Positions 33,546-42,784 of a stretch of 64,000 bases of DNA are shown piece after piece. Source of the stretch: an uncultured Collinsella sp. (GTDB lineage: Bacteria; Actinomycetota; Coriobacteriia; Coriobacteriales; Coriobacteriaceae); NCBI GenBank assembly GCA_959606065.1, contig CAUHHV010000007.1, positions 1 to 64,000 on the forward strand. The letters are read 5' to 3'. Within the stretch, counting starts at the first letter, position 1. The number at the start of each line of letters is the position of its first letter. A model generated the notes under the pieces. That model did no database searches. It was not told the origin of the DNA and saw only the letters and a list, made by a program, of their open reading frames with translations. Position numbers and translations under genes: made by a program.

Positions 33546-35615
33546 ATGTCTTCCCAGATGACGGTTATTATCGCCGGTATCGTGCTGGTTGTGGCCATCG
33601 TGGTCGCGCTGGTCATCATGCGTCGCGGCGATTCTCGTTTTACCTACGATACGCAGCATGGAACGGCCCCGCGCGCCACCGAGGGCGAGGGCAATACCGC
33701 GGCGACCGCCTTTAAGGGCCGCTTCTCCATCCTCACCACGGGTGTGGGCGCGATGTTCGCGGCGCTTGCCGTCAAGCTGTGGGGCATGCAGATGGTCTCG
33801 TCGGACTATTACGAAAAGCAGGCTAATAGCAATCAGACGCGCACCGTTACCACACCCGCTGTGCGCGGCCGCATCCTCGACCGCAATGGCGTGGCACTTG
33901 TCCAGAACCGTCCCTCACTTGCTGTCGTGGCCTACCGCGACCTTGCCGAGGATGAGGTTCTGGTTCGCCATCTTGCCAACGTGCTCGGTATGCCCTACGT
34001 GGCGGTTCTGCGCAATATTCAGGACAATTCCGAGGGCGCCCAGAGCCTGCATACCATCGCGACGGACGTCCGTCGCTCCTCGGTTGCCTATATTCAGGAG
34101 CACGCCGGCGAGTTCCCGGGCGTCAAGATTGCCGAGCGTACCGAGCGCCAGTATCCATATGGCGAGACGGCATGCCATATCTTGGGCTATACCGGCACCA
34201 TTACCTCCGAGCAGCTCGAGGCCCAGAATAAGAAAACCTCTGGTGATGATGATGCTTCTGCTGGCCGGATTACGTACCAGTCGGGCGATATCGTGGGCCA
34301 GGCGGGTGTTGAGAGCTACTACGAAAACCTGCTGCAGGGTATTCGTGGCGAGCAGACCGTCAAGGTCGATGCCTCGGGCAACGTGACCGGTCAGGCCGGC
34401 GCCGTGCCCGCCAAGGCCGGCTCCGACATTAAGCTCACGCTCGACCTTAAGATCCAACAGGCCTGTGAGACGGCGCTGGCGAGCGCCATCGAGCTTGCCA
34501 AGACCACTGGCTACAGCAATGCCGGCAACGGCGCTGTGGTGTGTCTCGATCCCAACAATGGCGAGATCCTGGGCATGGCGAGCCAGCCCAAGTTCGATCC
34601 GTCCGTCTTTATCGGCGGCGTCTCAAATGACGTGTGGACCGAGCTCAATGATGACAAGGGTTCGCACCCGCTGCTCAACCGCGCCATTAGCGGACAGTAC
34701 ATGTCGGCCTCGACCATCAAGCCGCTCTCGGCACTGGCCGGTCTTGAGTTTGGAACCTACACTTCAACGCAGACAACCAACTGCACGGGCTATTGGACTG
34801 GCCTGGGCAAGGCTTGGGGCAAGCGCTGCTGGTTGACGTCTGGCCACGGCACCATGACGCTGCAGTCGGGTATCGCCAACTCGTGCGACCCCGTCTTCTA
34901 CGACATGGGCAAGGCGTTCTTTTATGACGAGCAACATTCCGAGGGGCTGCAGGAGGTCTTTCGTCGCTGGGGCCTAGGCAAGACCTGCGGCATCGATCTG
35001 CCGAGTGAGGGCGCGGGCCGTATTCCCGATGCCGAGTGGAAAGAGTCGTACTTCACCGACGCCTCTGCCGAGGACCGCAAGTGGAATGCCGGCGATATGA
35101 CCAACATTGCCATCGGCCAGGGCGACATCCTGGTGACGCCCCTGCAGATGGCGTGCGCCTATATGGGTCTTGCCAACGGCGGCAAACAGTACGTGCCTCA
35201 CGTGTTTTTGTCTGCCGTGTCGCGCGATGGCGACGGCGATGCCTATAAGTACAACGGCAAGGGCAAGAAGAAGCGCCTGGAGGCCAAGATCAACAGCGAT
35301 TCGGATTTGGCTCTTGTTCGCAACGGCATGCACGACGTGATTTACACGGCATCGACGTCCCTGGCGGCTCACTTTGGCACCCTGACGCCGCAGGTATACG
35401 GCAAGTCGGGCACGGGCGAGAAAAGCGGCGAGGACGAATACGCGTGGTTCTGCGCCTATGCGCCGGCCGATGATCCCAAGTATGTCATCGCTACTGTCCT
35501 GGAGCAGGGCGGCGGTGGCTCAGATACCGCGATGCATGTCGTGCGCGACGTGCTCGGCGCGATTTATGACGAGCCCGATACCTCTTCGGCCTCGGGCGAT
35601 TCTTCGGTTCGATAG
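33546..35615 (+). CDS. mrdA: penicillin-binding protein 2 (elongation transpeptidase)
   Basis: A 689-aa class B PBP that cross-links peptidoglycan during elongation. A membrane span lies at residues 5-21. After a disordered stretch comes a second hydrophobic segment (FSILTTGVGAMFAALAVKLW). The dimerisation/pedestal domain begins VRGRILDRNGVALVQNRPS. In the transpeptidase domain SASTIKP holds the active Ser and Lys, NSCDPVFYDMG the SxD motif, and YGKSGTGE the KSG motif. The two hydrophobic segments near the N-terminus are unusual. It starts 13 bases after mreD and ends 9 bases before rodA. Confidence 0.93.
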   Translation: MSSQMTVIIAGIVLVVAIVVALVIMRRGDSRFTYDTQHGTAPRATEGEGNTAATAFKGRFSILTTGVGAMFAALAVKLWGMQMVSSDYYEKQANSNQTRTVTTPAVRGRILDRNGVALVQNRPSLAVVAYRDLAEDEVLVRHLANVLGMPYVAVLRNIQDNSEGAQSLHTIATDVRRSSVAYIQEHAGEFPGVKIAERTERQYPYGETACHILGYTGTITSEQLEAQNKKTSGDDDASAGRITYQSGDIVGQAGVESYYENLLQGIRGEQTVKVDASGNVTGQAGAVPAKAGSDIKLTLDLKIQQACETALASAIELAKTTGYSNAGNGAVVCLDPNNGEILGMASQPKFDPSVFIGGVSNDVWTELNDDKGSHPLLNRAISGQYMSASTIKPLSALAGLEFGTYTSTQTTNCTGYWTGLGKAWGKRCWLTSGHGTMTLQSGIANSCDPVFYDMGKAFFYDEQHSEGLQEVFRRWGLGKTCGIDLPSEGAGRIPDAEWKESYFTDASAEDRKWNAGDMTNIAIGQGDILVTPLQMACAYMGLANGGKQYVPHVFLSAVSRDGDGDAYKYNGKGKKKRLEAKINSDSDLALVRNGMHDVIYTASTSLAAHFGTLTPQVYGKSGTGEKSGEDEYAWFCAYAPADDPKYVIATVLEQGGGGSDTAMHVVRDVLGAIYDEPDTSSASGDSSVR

Positions 35616-35624
35616 GAGGTTGCG

Positions 35625-36851
35625 ATGGATTTTTCTCCGGCGGATCTGTTCCGTTCAACCAAGACCGGCTCTCGCAGCAGCCTGGACCGCGTCAACAAGC
35701 AACTTTCGGCCTCGCGCGGTACGTTTCGCCAAAAGGTGCATATCGGTGTGCTGCTGGCTACCGTCGCGCTCGTTGCCTATGGCGCCATCATTATTTGGTC
35801 GGCGTCACAGTTTAAGGCCGACGCCTCATTCTCGCGCCACCTGCTGGGCATTGGCATTGGCGCGGTGCTTGCGGTGCTCGTCTGGCGTACCGATCTGCGC
35901 GGCATCTCTAACTTCTCGACGGCGCTGCTCGTCATTGACCTTATTGTGATCTTCTCGCCCAAGATTCCGGGCCTGTCCTATACGGGCGGTCTGGGCATGA
36001 CGGGCTGGATCAAGATTCCCGGTATCGGCTTGACATTCCAGCCGGTTGAGCTTGCCAAGCTCATCACCATCTTCTTTATCGCCACGCTTGGCTCGCAGTA
36101 TAACGGCCGCATCGATACCGTTCGCGACTACGTCAAGCTCTGCGGCATGCTGTCCATTCCGTTTTTGGCCGTCGTCGCCATGGGCGACCTGGGCTCGGGC
36201 CTGGTCGTGCTGGTCTCGGGCGCCATCGTCATCTGCATGAGCGGTGCACGCCGCGAATGGGTGCTGTCGACCCTGGCCCTGCTCGTGGGCCTGGTGGCCC
36301 TCGTCCTGGCGCTCGATTCGGTCTTTGATTCGTTGCTCGGCCACGATGTGCTCATCAAGCAGTATCAGATGAACCGTCTGACGGTCTTTATCGACCCCGA
36401 TAATGCCGATTCTGACGATGCCTACAACCTGCAGCAGTCGCTTATCGCCGTTGGCTCGGGCGGCTTCTTTGGTAAGGGTTTGGGCCATGCGACGCAGTCG
36501 GCCGGCGGCTTTCTGCCCGAGTTCCACACCGACTTCGTCTTCGCCTTCCTGTCCGAGACCTTTGGCTTTTGCGGTTCCTTTTTGCTCCTGTGCCTCTACG
36601 TGCTGCTGATCTTTTCGACGATTCGCGTCGCCTTTAAGTGTGAGTCGCTGTTCTTGCGCCTATCGTGTGTGGGCATCGTTGGCATGTGGGCGTTCCAGAC
36701 CTTCGAAAACATCGGCATGTGCATCGGCATGATGCCGATTACCGGTATTCCGCTACCGTTTATTAGCTTCGGTTCGTCTTCGATGATGATTCAGCTGCTG
36801 ACGGTGGGTATCGTACAATCCATATGGCGGCATCGTTCGGGCGCCGCGTAA
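35625..36851 (+). CDS. rodA: RodA peptidoglycan glycosyltransferase (SEDS family)
   Basis: A 408-aa membrane protein with about ten spans that polymerises lipid II into glycan strands with PBP2. The SEDS marks are visible: GMTGWIKIPGIGLTFQPVELAKL, GDLGSGLVVLVSG, YNLQQSLIAVGSGGFFGKGLG, LPEFHTDFVFAFLSE, and MMPITGIPLPFISFGSSSMM near the end. The roughly 50-residue cytoplasmic N-terminal tail is rich in Ser/Arg. Position after pbp2 in the mre operon favours RodA over FtsW. Confidence 0.93.
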   Translation: MDFSPADLFRSTKTGSRSSLDRVNKQLSASRGTFRQKVHIGVLLATVALVAYGAIIIWSASQFKADASFSRHLLGIGIGAVLAVLVWRTDLRGISNFSTALLVIDLIVIFSPKIPGLSYTGGLGMTGWIKIPGIGLTFQPVELAKLITIFFIATLGSQYNGRIDTVRDYVKLCGMLSIPFLAVVAMGDLGSGLVVLVSGAIVICMSGARREWVLSTLALLVGLVALVLALDSVFDSLLGHDVLIKQYQMNRLTVFIDPDNADSDDAYNLQQSLIAVGSGGFFGKGLGHATQSAGGFLPEFHTDFVFAFLSETFGFCGSFLLLCLYVLLIFSTIRVAFKCESLFLRLSCVGIVGMWAFQTFENIGMCIGMMPITGIPLPFISFGSSSMMIQLLTVGIVQSIWRHRSGAA

Positions 36852-36869
36852 CCGCTGGAGGGGTTTGCT

Positions 36870-37799
36870 ATGAAAATTCCCGTAGATAAGCTGACGCGCG
36901 CTTTTAAGATGGGCGCGTCCGTTAAGAAGGATTCCGATACGCCGGTGCGCGTCTCGGTCTATTTGGATTCGTCCGCCTCGCGCTTTCTGGCCGAGACGGT
37001 GCGTGACGCCTTTGTACCGCAGACGACCTCGGGCATTGTGCGCGTCGAGCGTCTGGGGGAGGAGCGAATTGCTCCAAAGACCGATACCGATGTGGTGCTG
37101 GTGCTCTCGTGCGGCTCCGACCGCTTGGAGAGTGCCGTGCAGGAGCTCGTGATCGCCGGCGCCCCCGTGTGCGTGCTTGCCGAGTCTGCTGTGGAGGTGC
37201 CGTTTATCGAGGAGTCCACGCCTGTGCTCGGCGTGGTAGCGGCAACCGATAAGACGTATCTGCTCGAGACGCTTGCCCGCTGGATTCTCGATCGCACCGA
37301 AAAGGAAACGGCTTTTGCGGCGAACTTTGCCTTCATGCGCATCGCGGCGGCCAATCGTATCATCACCTCGTGCGCGCTCACCAATATGGCGACCGGTGCG
37401 CTGGTGTTTTTGCCGGGCGCCGATTATCCCGTTATGGCGCTGGCGCAGGTGGGCATGCTCTTTGAGCTCGCTGCCGTCTTTGGACGCGGCATTAAGCCTG
37501 AGCGCGGCTACGAGGTCGCGGGCGTGCTTGTCGGCGGTCTTGTGATCCGCGCGGTCACCCGCGCGCTCGTCAAGCAGACGCCGCATATTGGGTTTGCCGT
37601 CAAGGCGCTCACTGCTGCCGCGGGCACCTATGGCATGGGCCGTGCGCTCGTTTCGCTCTACGAGCGCGATGTCGACTACAGCCGTGCCAACGAGGTGGTT
37701 ACTGCCACGTTCTCCCGCGTTCGCGATCTGGTGACCACGGTCGCGGGCGCTACCCGTCCTATGGCGTCCTATCAGGACGCATCCGATCTCGCTGCTTAG
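36870..37799 (+). CDS. uncharacterised membrane-associated protein (DUF697-like C-terminal part)
   Basis: A 309-aa protein I cannot name. Residues 1 to about 130 look like a small alpha/beta domain (RVSVYLDSSASRFLAETV, TDVVLVLSCGSDRLESAVQE, GAPVCVLAESAVEVPF), similar in layout to a nucleotide- or GTPase-like fold but without a P-loop. Residues from about 150 hold hydrophobic helices (ITSCALTNMATGALVFLPGA, YPVMALAQVGMLFELAAVFG) that resemble DUF697 domains, which elsewhere follow GTPase domains. It lies 18 bases after rodA and 10 bases before the radical SAM gene, so it is part of the elongation operon. A role in envelope growth is only suggested by context. Confidence 0.7.
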   Translation: MKIPVDKLTRAFKMGASVKKDSDTPVRVSVYLDSSASRFLAETVRDAFVPQTTSGIVRVERLGEERIAPKTDTDVVLVLSCGSDRLESAVQELVIAGAPVCVLAESAVEVPFIEESTPVLGVVAATDKTYLLETLARWILDRTEKETAFAANFAFMRIAAANRIITSCALTNMATGALVFLPGADYPVMALAQVGMLFELAAVFGRGIKPERGYEVAGVLVGGLVIRAVTRALVKQTPHIGFAVKALTAAAGTYGMGRALVSLYERDVDYSRANEVVTATFSRVRDLVTTVAGATRPMASYQDASDLAA

Positions 37800-37809
37800 G
37801 GGTTTTCCG

Positions 37810-39687
37810 TTGCGCGTTCCGTATCAAGACTGTTTTCATTTAATTGAGCCGCTGCTCGCCAAGGTCGAGAAACCGAGCCGCTATATCGATCACGAGTGGG
37901 GCACGCTTTCCAAGGCCGATGCCGACTACCGTTGCTGCCTGATCTACCCGGATGTGTACGAGGTCGGTCTGCCTAACCAGGGCATCGCCATCCTCTACAA
38001 CATCCTTAACCAGGCCGAGGGCATCTCCTGCGAGCGCGGCTATGTGCCGTGGCCCGATATGGGTGACGCCATGCGCGAGGCGGGCATTCCGCTGCTGTCG
38101 CTCGAGGGCGCAGCGCCGGTCGCTTCGTTTGATATCGTCGGCCTGCATGTGCCGCACGAGATGGCGGTGACGAACTTCCTCGAGGCACTCGACCTCGCTG
38201 GCATTCCGCTGTTAGCGGCCGACCGTACCGAGGACGACCCCATTATCATCGCCGGCGGCCCCTCGGTGTACAACCCCGAGCCGTACGCGGCCTTCTTCGA
38301 TGCCATCCTCATCGGCGAGGGCGAGGAGTCGCTGCTCGAGACCTGCCAGCTGCATCGTCGCCTGCGCGACGAAGGAGTCCCGCGCGCACAGATTGTTGAG
38401 CAGCTTGCATCCATTGCCGGCAACTACGTGCCGTCGCTCTATGAGGTTCGTCACGACGAGCCCTGTTCGCCGCATGGCTACACCGTGCCGCGTGAAGGCA
38501 AGAATGCGCCGACCGTGGTCTACAAGCGCGTCGTCGAGGATTTCGGCGCCACGAATCCGCTGTCGCAGTCGTGCGTACCCTATGCGCAGCTGGTCCACGA
38601 CCGCCTGTCTATCGAGATCCTGCGCGGCTGCGCCCGCGGCTGTCGTTTTTGCCAGGCCGGCATGACGTATCGCCCAGTGCGCGAGCGCTCGGCCGACCAG
38701 ATCGTCTCGTCGGTGATTCAGGGTCTGGAAAAGACCGGCTATGACGAGGTGTCGCTGACCTCGCTCTCCACGACTGACCACTCCTGCATTCGCGACGTGC
38801 TCGGCAGGCTCAACCGTCGCCTGGAGGATACGGGTATTCGCGTATCTATTCCGTCGCAGCGCCTGGATTCGTTTGGCGTGGATATGGCCGAGTCGGTCGC
38901 CGGCGAAAAGAAGGGCGGCCTGACGTTCGCGCCCGAGGCCGGCAGTCAGCGCATGCGTGACATCATTAACAAGAACGTGACCGAGGAGGACCTGGACCGT
39001 GCGGCCAAGGCGGCCTTCGAGGCCGGCTGGAACCGCATGAAGCTCTACTTTATGATGGGCCTTCCCGGTGAGCGCGACGAGGACATCGTAGCCATTGCCA
39101 ATCTGGCCGATCACGTGCTGGAGCTCGGTCGTTCCGTGGTGCCCAAGGCTCGTCGCGGCTCGATTTCGGTATCCATCTCGGTTTCGGTCTTTATCCCCAA
39201 GGCTGCCACGCCGTTCCAGTGGTGCCCGCAGCTCGACTACGACGACGTCAAGCGTCGCCAGAAGCTGCTTATCACGAGCGTTCGCAACCGTGCCGTCCGC
39301 GTGCATTACCACGATGCCGAGACCTCGCTCATCGAGGCCGCGCTGTCCCGCGCCGGTCGTGACATGACGCCCGTCATCATCGATGCTTGGCGCTCGGGCT
39401 CTCGCTTTGACGCCTGGGTAGAGCATTTCTCGCTCGATAACTGGAAGGAAGCTGCTGCCAAAAACGGCATCGACCTCAATGAGCTCGTGCACCTGCCCTA
39501 CGAGTTGGACTGGCGCCTGCCGTGGGAGCACGTGAGTCCCGGCTGCACGCGCGGCTTCCTCGAGCGCGAGTACCGTCGCTCGCTCGAGGGCGTCACGACT
39601 CCCGACTGCACCCGCACGTCGTGCACCGGCTGCGGGATCTGCCCCACGCTCCACGTCAAGAATGTATTGATGGGTGATCGCGCATGA
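37810..39687 (+). CDS. radical SAM protein with B12-binding-like N-terminus (TIGR03960 family)
   Basis: A 625-aa protein. The N-terminal part, with YPDVYEVGLPNQGIAILYNI and GLHVPHEMAVTNFLEALDLAGIPLL, resembles a cobalamin-binding fold. The radical SAM core has the cluster motif CARGCRFCQAG followed by PEAGSQRMRDIINKNVTEED and FMMGLPGERDED. The C-terminus carries extra Cys (CTRTSCTGCGICP) that could bind a second cluster. These proteins nearly always pair with the DUF2344 protein encoded next (4-base overlap) and often lie upstream of rplU. RNA modification has been proposed; the reaction is not known to me. Start TTG 37810. Confidence 0.9.
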   Translation: MRVPYQDCFHLIEPLLAKVEKPSRYIDHEWGTLSKADADYRCCLIYPDVYEVGLPNQGIAILYNILNQAEGISCERGYVPWPDMGDAMREAGIPLLSLEGAAPVASFDIVGLHVPHEMAVTNFLEALDLAGIPLLAADRTEDDPIIIAGGPSVYNPEPYAAFFDAILIGEGEESLLETCQLHRRLRDEGVPRAQIVEQLASIAGNYVPSLYEVRHDEPCSPHGYTVPREGKNAPTVVYKRVVEDFGATNPLSQSCVPYAQLVHDRLSIEILRGCARGCRFCQAGMTYRPVRERSADQIVSSVIQGLEKTGYDEVSLTSLSTTDHSCIRDVLGRLNRRLEDTGIRVSIPSQRLDSFGVDMAESVAGEKKGGLTFAPEAGSQRMRDIINKNVTEEDLDRAAKAAFEAGWNRMKLYFMMGLPGERDEDIVAIANLADHVLELGRSVVPKARRGSISVSISVSVFIPKAATPFQWCPQLDYDDVKRRQKLLITSVRNRAVRVHYHDAETSLIEAALSRAGRDMTPVIIDAWRSGSRFDAWVEHFSLDNWKEAAAKNGIDLNELVHLPYELDWRLPWEHVSPGCTRGFLEREYRRSLEGVTTPDCTRTSCTGCGICPTLHVKNVLMGDRA

Positions 39688-40496
39688 GTGAGCGCCTGAC
39701 CGACAACCCCTCGCTCTTTAGGCTTCGTGTTCGCTATGGCAAGCGCGACCGCCTTAAGTACCTGGGCCATCTCGAAGTAATCCATACCATTGAGCGCATC
39801 GTGCGCCGTGCGGGACTTCCCTATGCCGTCACGCAGGGCTTCTCTCCGCACATGCGCGTGGGCTTCTCTTCGGCGCTACCGGTTGGTACGTCGTCGACCT
39901 GCGAGTGGTATGACCTGTTTATGACCGAGTTCGTGGCGCTCGACGAGGCGTTTGGGCGCCTGGCTGCGGCGTCTCCGGCCGATCTGGCGCCCATCGAGGC
40001 GGCGTACATCGACGTGCGCACGCCGGCGTTGACGGCGCAGCTCACGCGCCTGTCGTATCGCATCGACCTGCACTCGGATCCCGAGGCGCCCGTAAGCCCC
40101 GACGAGGTGCGTCGTGCGATCGACACGCTGCGCGCGGACCATGGCATCGACTACGCGCGCGGCAAAAAGAGCAAGCGCTTGGATTTGGATCACACACTCG
40201 TGGGCTATGAGCTCACGGCGGGGGAGCGCCCGGACCATCTGGTGCTCATGCTCGACACCCATGCCGACAACGAGGGCTCCATGCGTCCGGAAATTTTGCT
40301 TTCCGCTGCTGATGTTTTGTTGCAGGGCTTGACCCCGGGCGTGGATGCACCTATTGTTTCCACCGGTATGCAAGACCTCGTGACCATCTGCTCCTACGAT
40401 GTCGAGCGTCAGAATCAAGCATGCGAGGACGACGAGGGCCGACTCGTCAGCCCCATACCTGTGCGAACTTGTGGATTTGCTCCACATACTCGTTGA
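39684..40496 (+). CDS. DUF2344 radical SAM-associated protein (TIGR03936 family)
   Basis: A 270-aa protein. The opening FRLRVRYGKRDRLKYLGHLEVIHTIERIVRRAGLP and the TQGFSPHMRVGFSSALPVG segment are the DUF2344 signature. It overlaps the radical SAM gene by 4 bases (ATGA), and the two probably form one complex or act in one step. In other bacteria it can be fused to the radical SAM protein. The 3' end of this gene contains the -35 box of the rplU promoter. The reaction is not established. Confidence 0.88.
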   Translation: MSERLTDNPSLFRLRVRYGKRDRLKYLGHLEVIHTIERIVRRAGLPYAVTQGFSPHMRVGFSSALPVGTSSTCEWYDLFMTEFVALDEAFGRLAAASPADLAPIEAAYIDVRTPALTAQLTRLSYRIDLHSDPEAPVSPDEVRRAIDTLRADHGIDYARGKKSKRLDLDHTLVGYELTAGERPDHLVLMLDTHADNEGSMRPEILLSAADVLLQGLTPGVDAPIVSTGMQDLVTICSYDVERQNQACEDDEGRLVSPIPVRTCGFAPHTR

Positions 40497-40521
40497 CGGG
40501 GGTATTTTCGCCTGCTACTAT
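40493..40521 (+). promoter_or_regulatory. rplU promoter
   Basis: TTGACG (40493-40498), a 17-base spacer and TACTAT (40516-40521). It overlaps the stop codon of the DUF2344 gene and leaves a leader of about 35 bases before rplU. Confidence 0.8.
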
Positions 40522-40563
40522 ATTCGGCTGTTGCACTAACTGATGCATGAAGGGCAAGTAAAC

Positions 40564-40938
40564 ATGTACGCAATCGTTAACACGGGCGGCAAGCAGTACA
40601 AGGTCGCCACCGACGATGTCATCACCGTCGAGAAGATCGAGGGCAATGAGGGCGACAAGGTCACCCTGCCGGTTATCTTCCTCAACGATGGTAAGAAGAT
40701 CGTCACCGATCCCGACAAGCTGGCCAAGGCCAAGGTTACCGCTCAGATCGTTGAGCAGTTCAAGGGCGAGAAGCAGCTGGTCTTCAAGTTCCACAAGCGT
40801 AAGCGCTATCGTCGTCTGAAGGGTCACCGTCAGCAGCTCACCAAGCTGAAGATCGTGAAGGTCCAGGCTACGTCCCGCGCCAAGAAGGCTGTCAAGGCAG
40901 AGGCCGAGGCTGTTGCCGAGGCTCCCGTCGCCGAGTAG
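40564..40938 (+). CDS. rplU: 50S ribosomal protein L21
   Basis: A 124-aa large-subunit protein binding 23S rRNA. MYAIVNTGGKQYKVATDDVITVEKIEG, FKGEKQLVFKFHKRKRYRRLKGHRQQLTKLKI and a Lys/Ala-rich C-terminal tail (AKKAVKAEAEAVAEAPVAE) are seen. The tail makes it longer than the usual 102-104 aa. ATG 40564 gives the conserved N-terminus and has AAGGGCAAG upstream; an in-frame ATG at 40543 would add 7 residues. rpmA follows after 33 bases. Confidence 0.97.
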   Translation: MYAIVNTGGKQYKVATDDVITVEKIEGNEGDKVTLPVIFLNDGKKIVTDPDKLAKAKVTAQIVEQFKGEKQLVFKFHKRKRYRRLKGHRQQLTKLKIVKVQATSRAKKAVKAEAEAVAEAPVAE

Positions 40939-40971
40939 ATTACACTCGTAACGAAAGAGTAGGTATACACA

Positions 40972-41229
40972 ATGGCACACAAAAAAGGACTCGGTTCCTC
41001 CCGTAATGGCCGTGACTCCCGCGGTCAGCGCCTTGGCACGAAGCGCTATGCCGGCCAGACGGTAACCACGGGCACGATTCTCGTCCGTCAGCACGGCACT
41101 CACATCCACCCGGGTGAGAACGTTGGCCGTGGCAAGGACGACACGCTGTTCGCGCTGGTCGACGGTACCGTTGAGTTCCACAAGGGTATCAAGCACAGGG
41201 TCAGCGTACGCCCGCTCGCGAACGCGTAA
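40972..41229 (+). CDS. rpmA: 50S ribosomal protein L27
   Basis: An 85-aa large-subunit protein near the peptidyl-transferase centre. It begins directly with MAHKKGLGSSRNGRDSRGQ, so it lacks the cleaved N-terminal extension found in many Firmicutes. KRYAGQTVTTGTILVRQHGTHIHPGENVGRGKDDTLFALVDG is the conserved core (split here across two motifs: RYAGQTVTTGTILVRQHGT and HPGENVGRGKDDTLFAL). A terminator follows, before obg. Confidence 0.97.
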   Translation: MAHKKGLGSSRNGRDSRGQRLGTKRYAGQTVTTGTILVRQHGTHIHPGENVGRGKDDTLFALVDGTVEFHKGIKHRVSVRPLANA

Positions 41230-41254
41230 TTCACCCTTCATAGAGCACATATGT

Positions 41255-41298
41255 GGGAGGCACTTGAGTTTTAGGATTCAAGGGTCTCCCTCTTTTTT
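41255..41298 (+). terminator. terminator between rpmA and obg
   Basis: GGGAG (41255-41259) with CTCCC (41286-41290), plus an inner CTTGA/TCAAG stem, followed by TCTTTTTT. The bulged stem may be leaky and so reduce obg expression relative to the ribosomal proteins. Confidence 0.75.
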
Positions 41299-41314
41299 GT
41301 AGGAGGCGATTCTG

Positions 41315-42781
41315 TTGTCACAGTTCACCGATATCAGCCGCATTAACGTGTGCGGCGGCGACGGCGGAGCCGGATGCATGTCGTTTAGGCGTGAGGCATT
41401 TGTCCCCAAGGGCGGCCCCGATGGCGGCGACGGCGGTCGTGGCGGCAATGTCGTCATCCAGGCCGATGCTCAGCTGTCTTCGCTGATCGATTACCGCTTT
41501 AAGCATCACTTCCGCGCCGAGCGCGGCACGCACGGGCAGGGTGCCCGTCGTAACGGTAAGAGCGGCGAGGACCTTATTCTCAAGGTTCCCATGGGTACCG
41601 TGGTGCGCGAGCTCGACCCCGAGACGCAGACCCCGATGTTCGAGATTGCCGACTTGGTGCATGATGGCGAGCGCGTCGTTGTGGCGCCCGGCGGTGCCGG
41701 CGGTCTGGGCAATACGCACTTTGTGACGTCGGTGCGCCGCGCGCCCGCATTCGCCCAGCTGGGCGAGCCGGCCGAGGAGCACTGGATTGAGCTCGAGATG
41801 AAGCTCATGGCTGATGCCGCGCTCGTGGGCTTCCCCTCGGTGGGCAAGTCCTCGCTTATCGCGCGCATGAGTGCCGCCCGACCCAAGATCGCCGACTATC
41901 CGTTTACCACGCTCGTGCCCAACCTGGGTATGGTGCGTGCCGGCGAGTACTCCTATGTCGTTGCCGACGTCCCCGGCCTCATCGAGGGCGCGAGCGAGGG
42001 CAAGGGCTTGGGCCACCAGTTCCTGCGCCACATCGAGCGTACGGCGCTCATCATGCATGTCGTCGACATGACGGGCGGTTTTGAGGATCGCGACCCGGTT
42101 GAGGATTACCGCATCATCAACCGTGAGCTCGAGCAGTATGGCGCCGAGCTTTCGGAGCGTCCGCAGATCGTCGTCGCCAACAAGTGCGATGCGCCGGGCA
42201 CGGCCGACAAGATTGCCGACCTTAAGCGCGCCGCGCTCGACGATGGACATATGTTCTTTGCCGTGTCCGCCGTGACGGGCGCCGGCCTCAACACGCTGAT
42301 GCTTGCCGTGGGCGAGCAGGTGGCTAAGCTGCGCGCCGAGCTGGCGGTCTCCGATGAGCCGGTCGATCTTCGCGACGAGGAGTGGGAGCGCCGTCGCCTG
42401 CAGCGCGAGAAGCGTTTCCGCATTGTTCAGGAAGAGCCCGGTGCCTTCCGCGTGGTCGGTCGCGCCATCGAGCGCATGGTTATCCAGACCGACTGGGAAA
42501 ACGAGGAAGCCGTCATCTACCTGCAGCACAAGTTTGCGCGCATGGGTGTTGACGACGCGCTCGAGAAGGCCGACTGCCGTGCGGGCGACGAGGTCCGCAT
42601 TTGCCAGCGCGCCTTTGACTTTGAGGGCGCCGAGGACTTCTCGGAGTACGAGGAGCTCGAGGACGCTGGCGAGGACGTTGCCGTTGAGGCCCTTGACGTG
42701 ACCGATGCTCCGGATGAGGGCGTCGAGGTTGTCGATGCGGCGGATGCCGCGGACGATGCCGAGACCTCGGAGGGCGAGTAA
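41315..42781 (+). CDS. obg: GTPase Obg (CgtA)
   Basis: A 488-aa essential GTPase for 50S assembly and stress control. The Obg fold opens the protein (INVCGGDGGAGCMSFRREAF, GPDGGDGGRGGNVV). The G domain has G1 GFPSVGKSSLI, G2 DYPFTTLVPNLG, G3 DVPGLIEGA, and G4 NKCD. The OCT domain (RIVQEEPGAFRVVGRAIERM) follows, then a C-terminal acidic tail of about 55 residues (EEDAADDAE-like composition) beyond the usual end. Start TTG 41315 has AGGAGG upstream. nadD starts 3 bases after the stop. Confidence 0.96.
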   Translation: MSQFTDISRINVCGGDGGAGCMSFRREAFVPKGGPDGGDGGRGGNVVIQADAQLSSLIDYRFKHHFRAERGTHGQGARRNGKSGEDLILKVPMGTVVRELDPETQTPMFEIADLVHDGERVVVAPGGAGGLGNTHFVTSVRRAPAFAQLGEPAEEHWIELEMKLMADAALVGFPSVGKSSLIARMSAARPKIADYPFTTLVPNLGMVRAGEYSYVVADVPGLIEGASEGKGLGHQFLRHIERTALIMHVVDMTGGFEDRDPVEDYRIINRELEQYGAELSERPQIVVANKCDAPGTADKIADLKRAALDDGHMFFAVSAVTGAGLNTLMLAVGEQVAKLRAELAVSDEPVDLRDEEWERRRLQREKRFRIVQEEPGAFRVVGRAIERMVIQTDWENEEAVIYLQHKFARMGVDDALEKADCRAGDEVRICQRAFDFEGAEDFSEYEELEDAGEDVAVEALDVTDAPDEGVEVVDAADAADDAETSEGE

Positions 42782-42784
42782 GCC

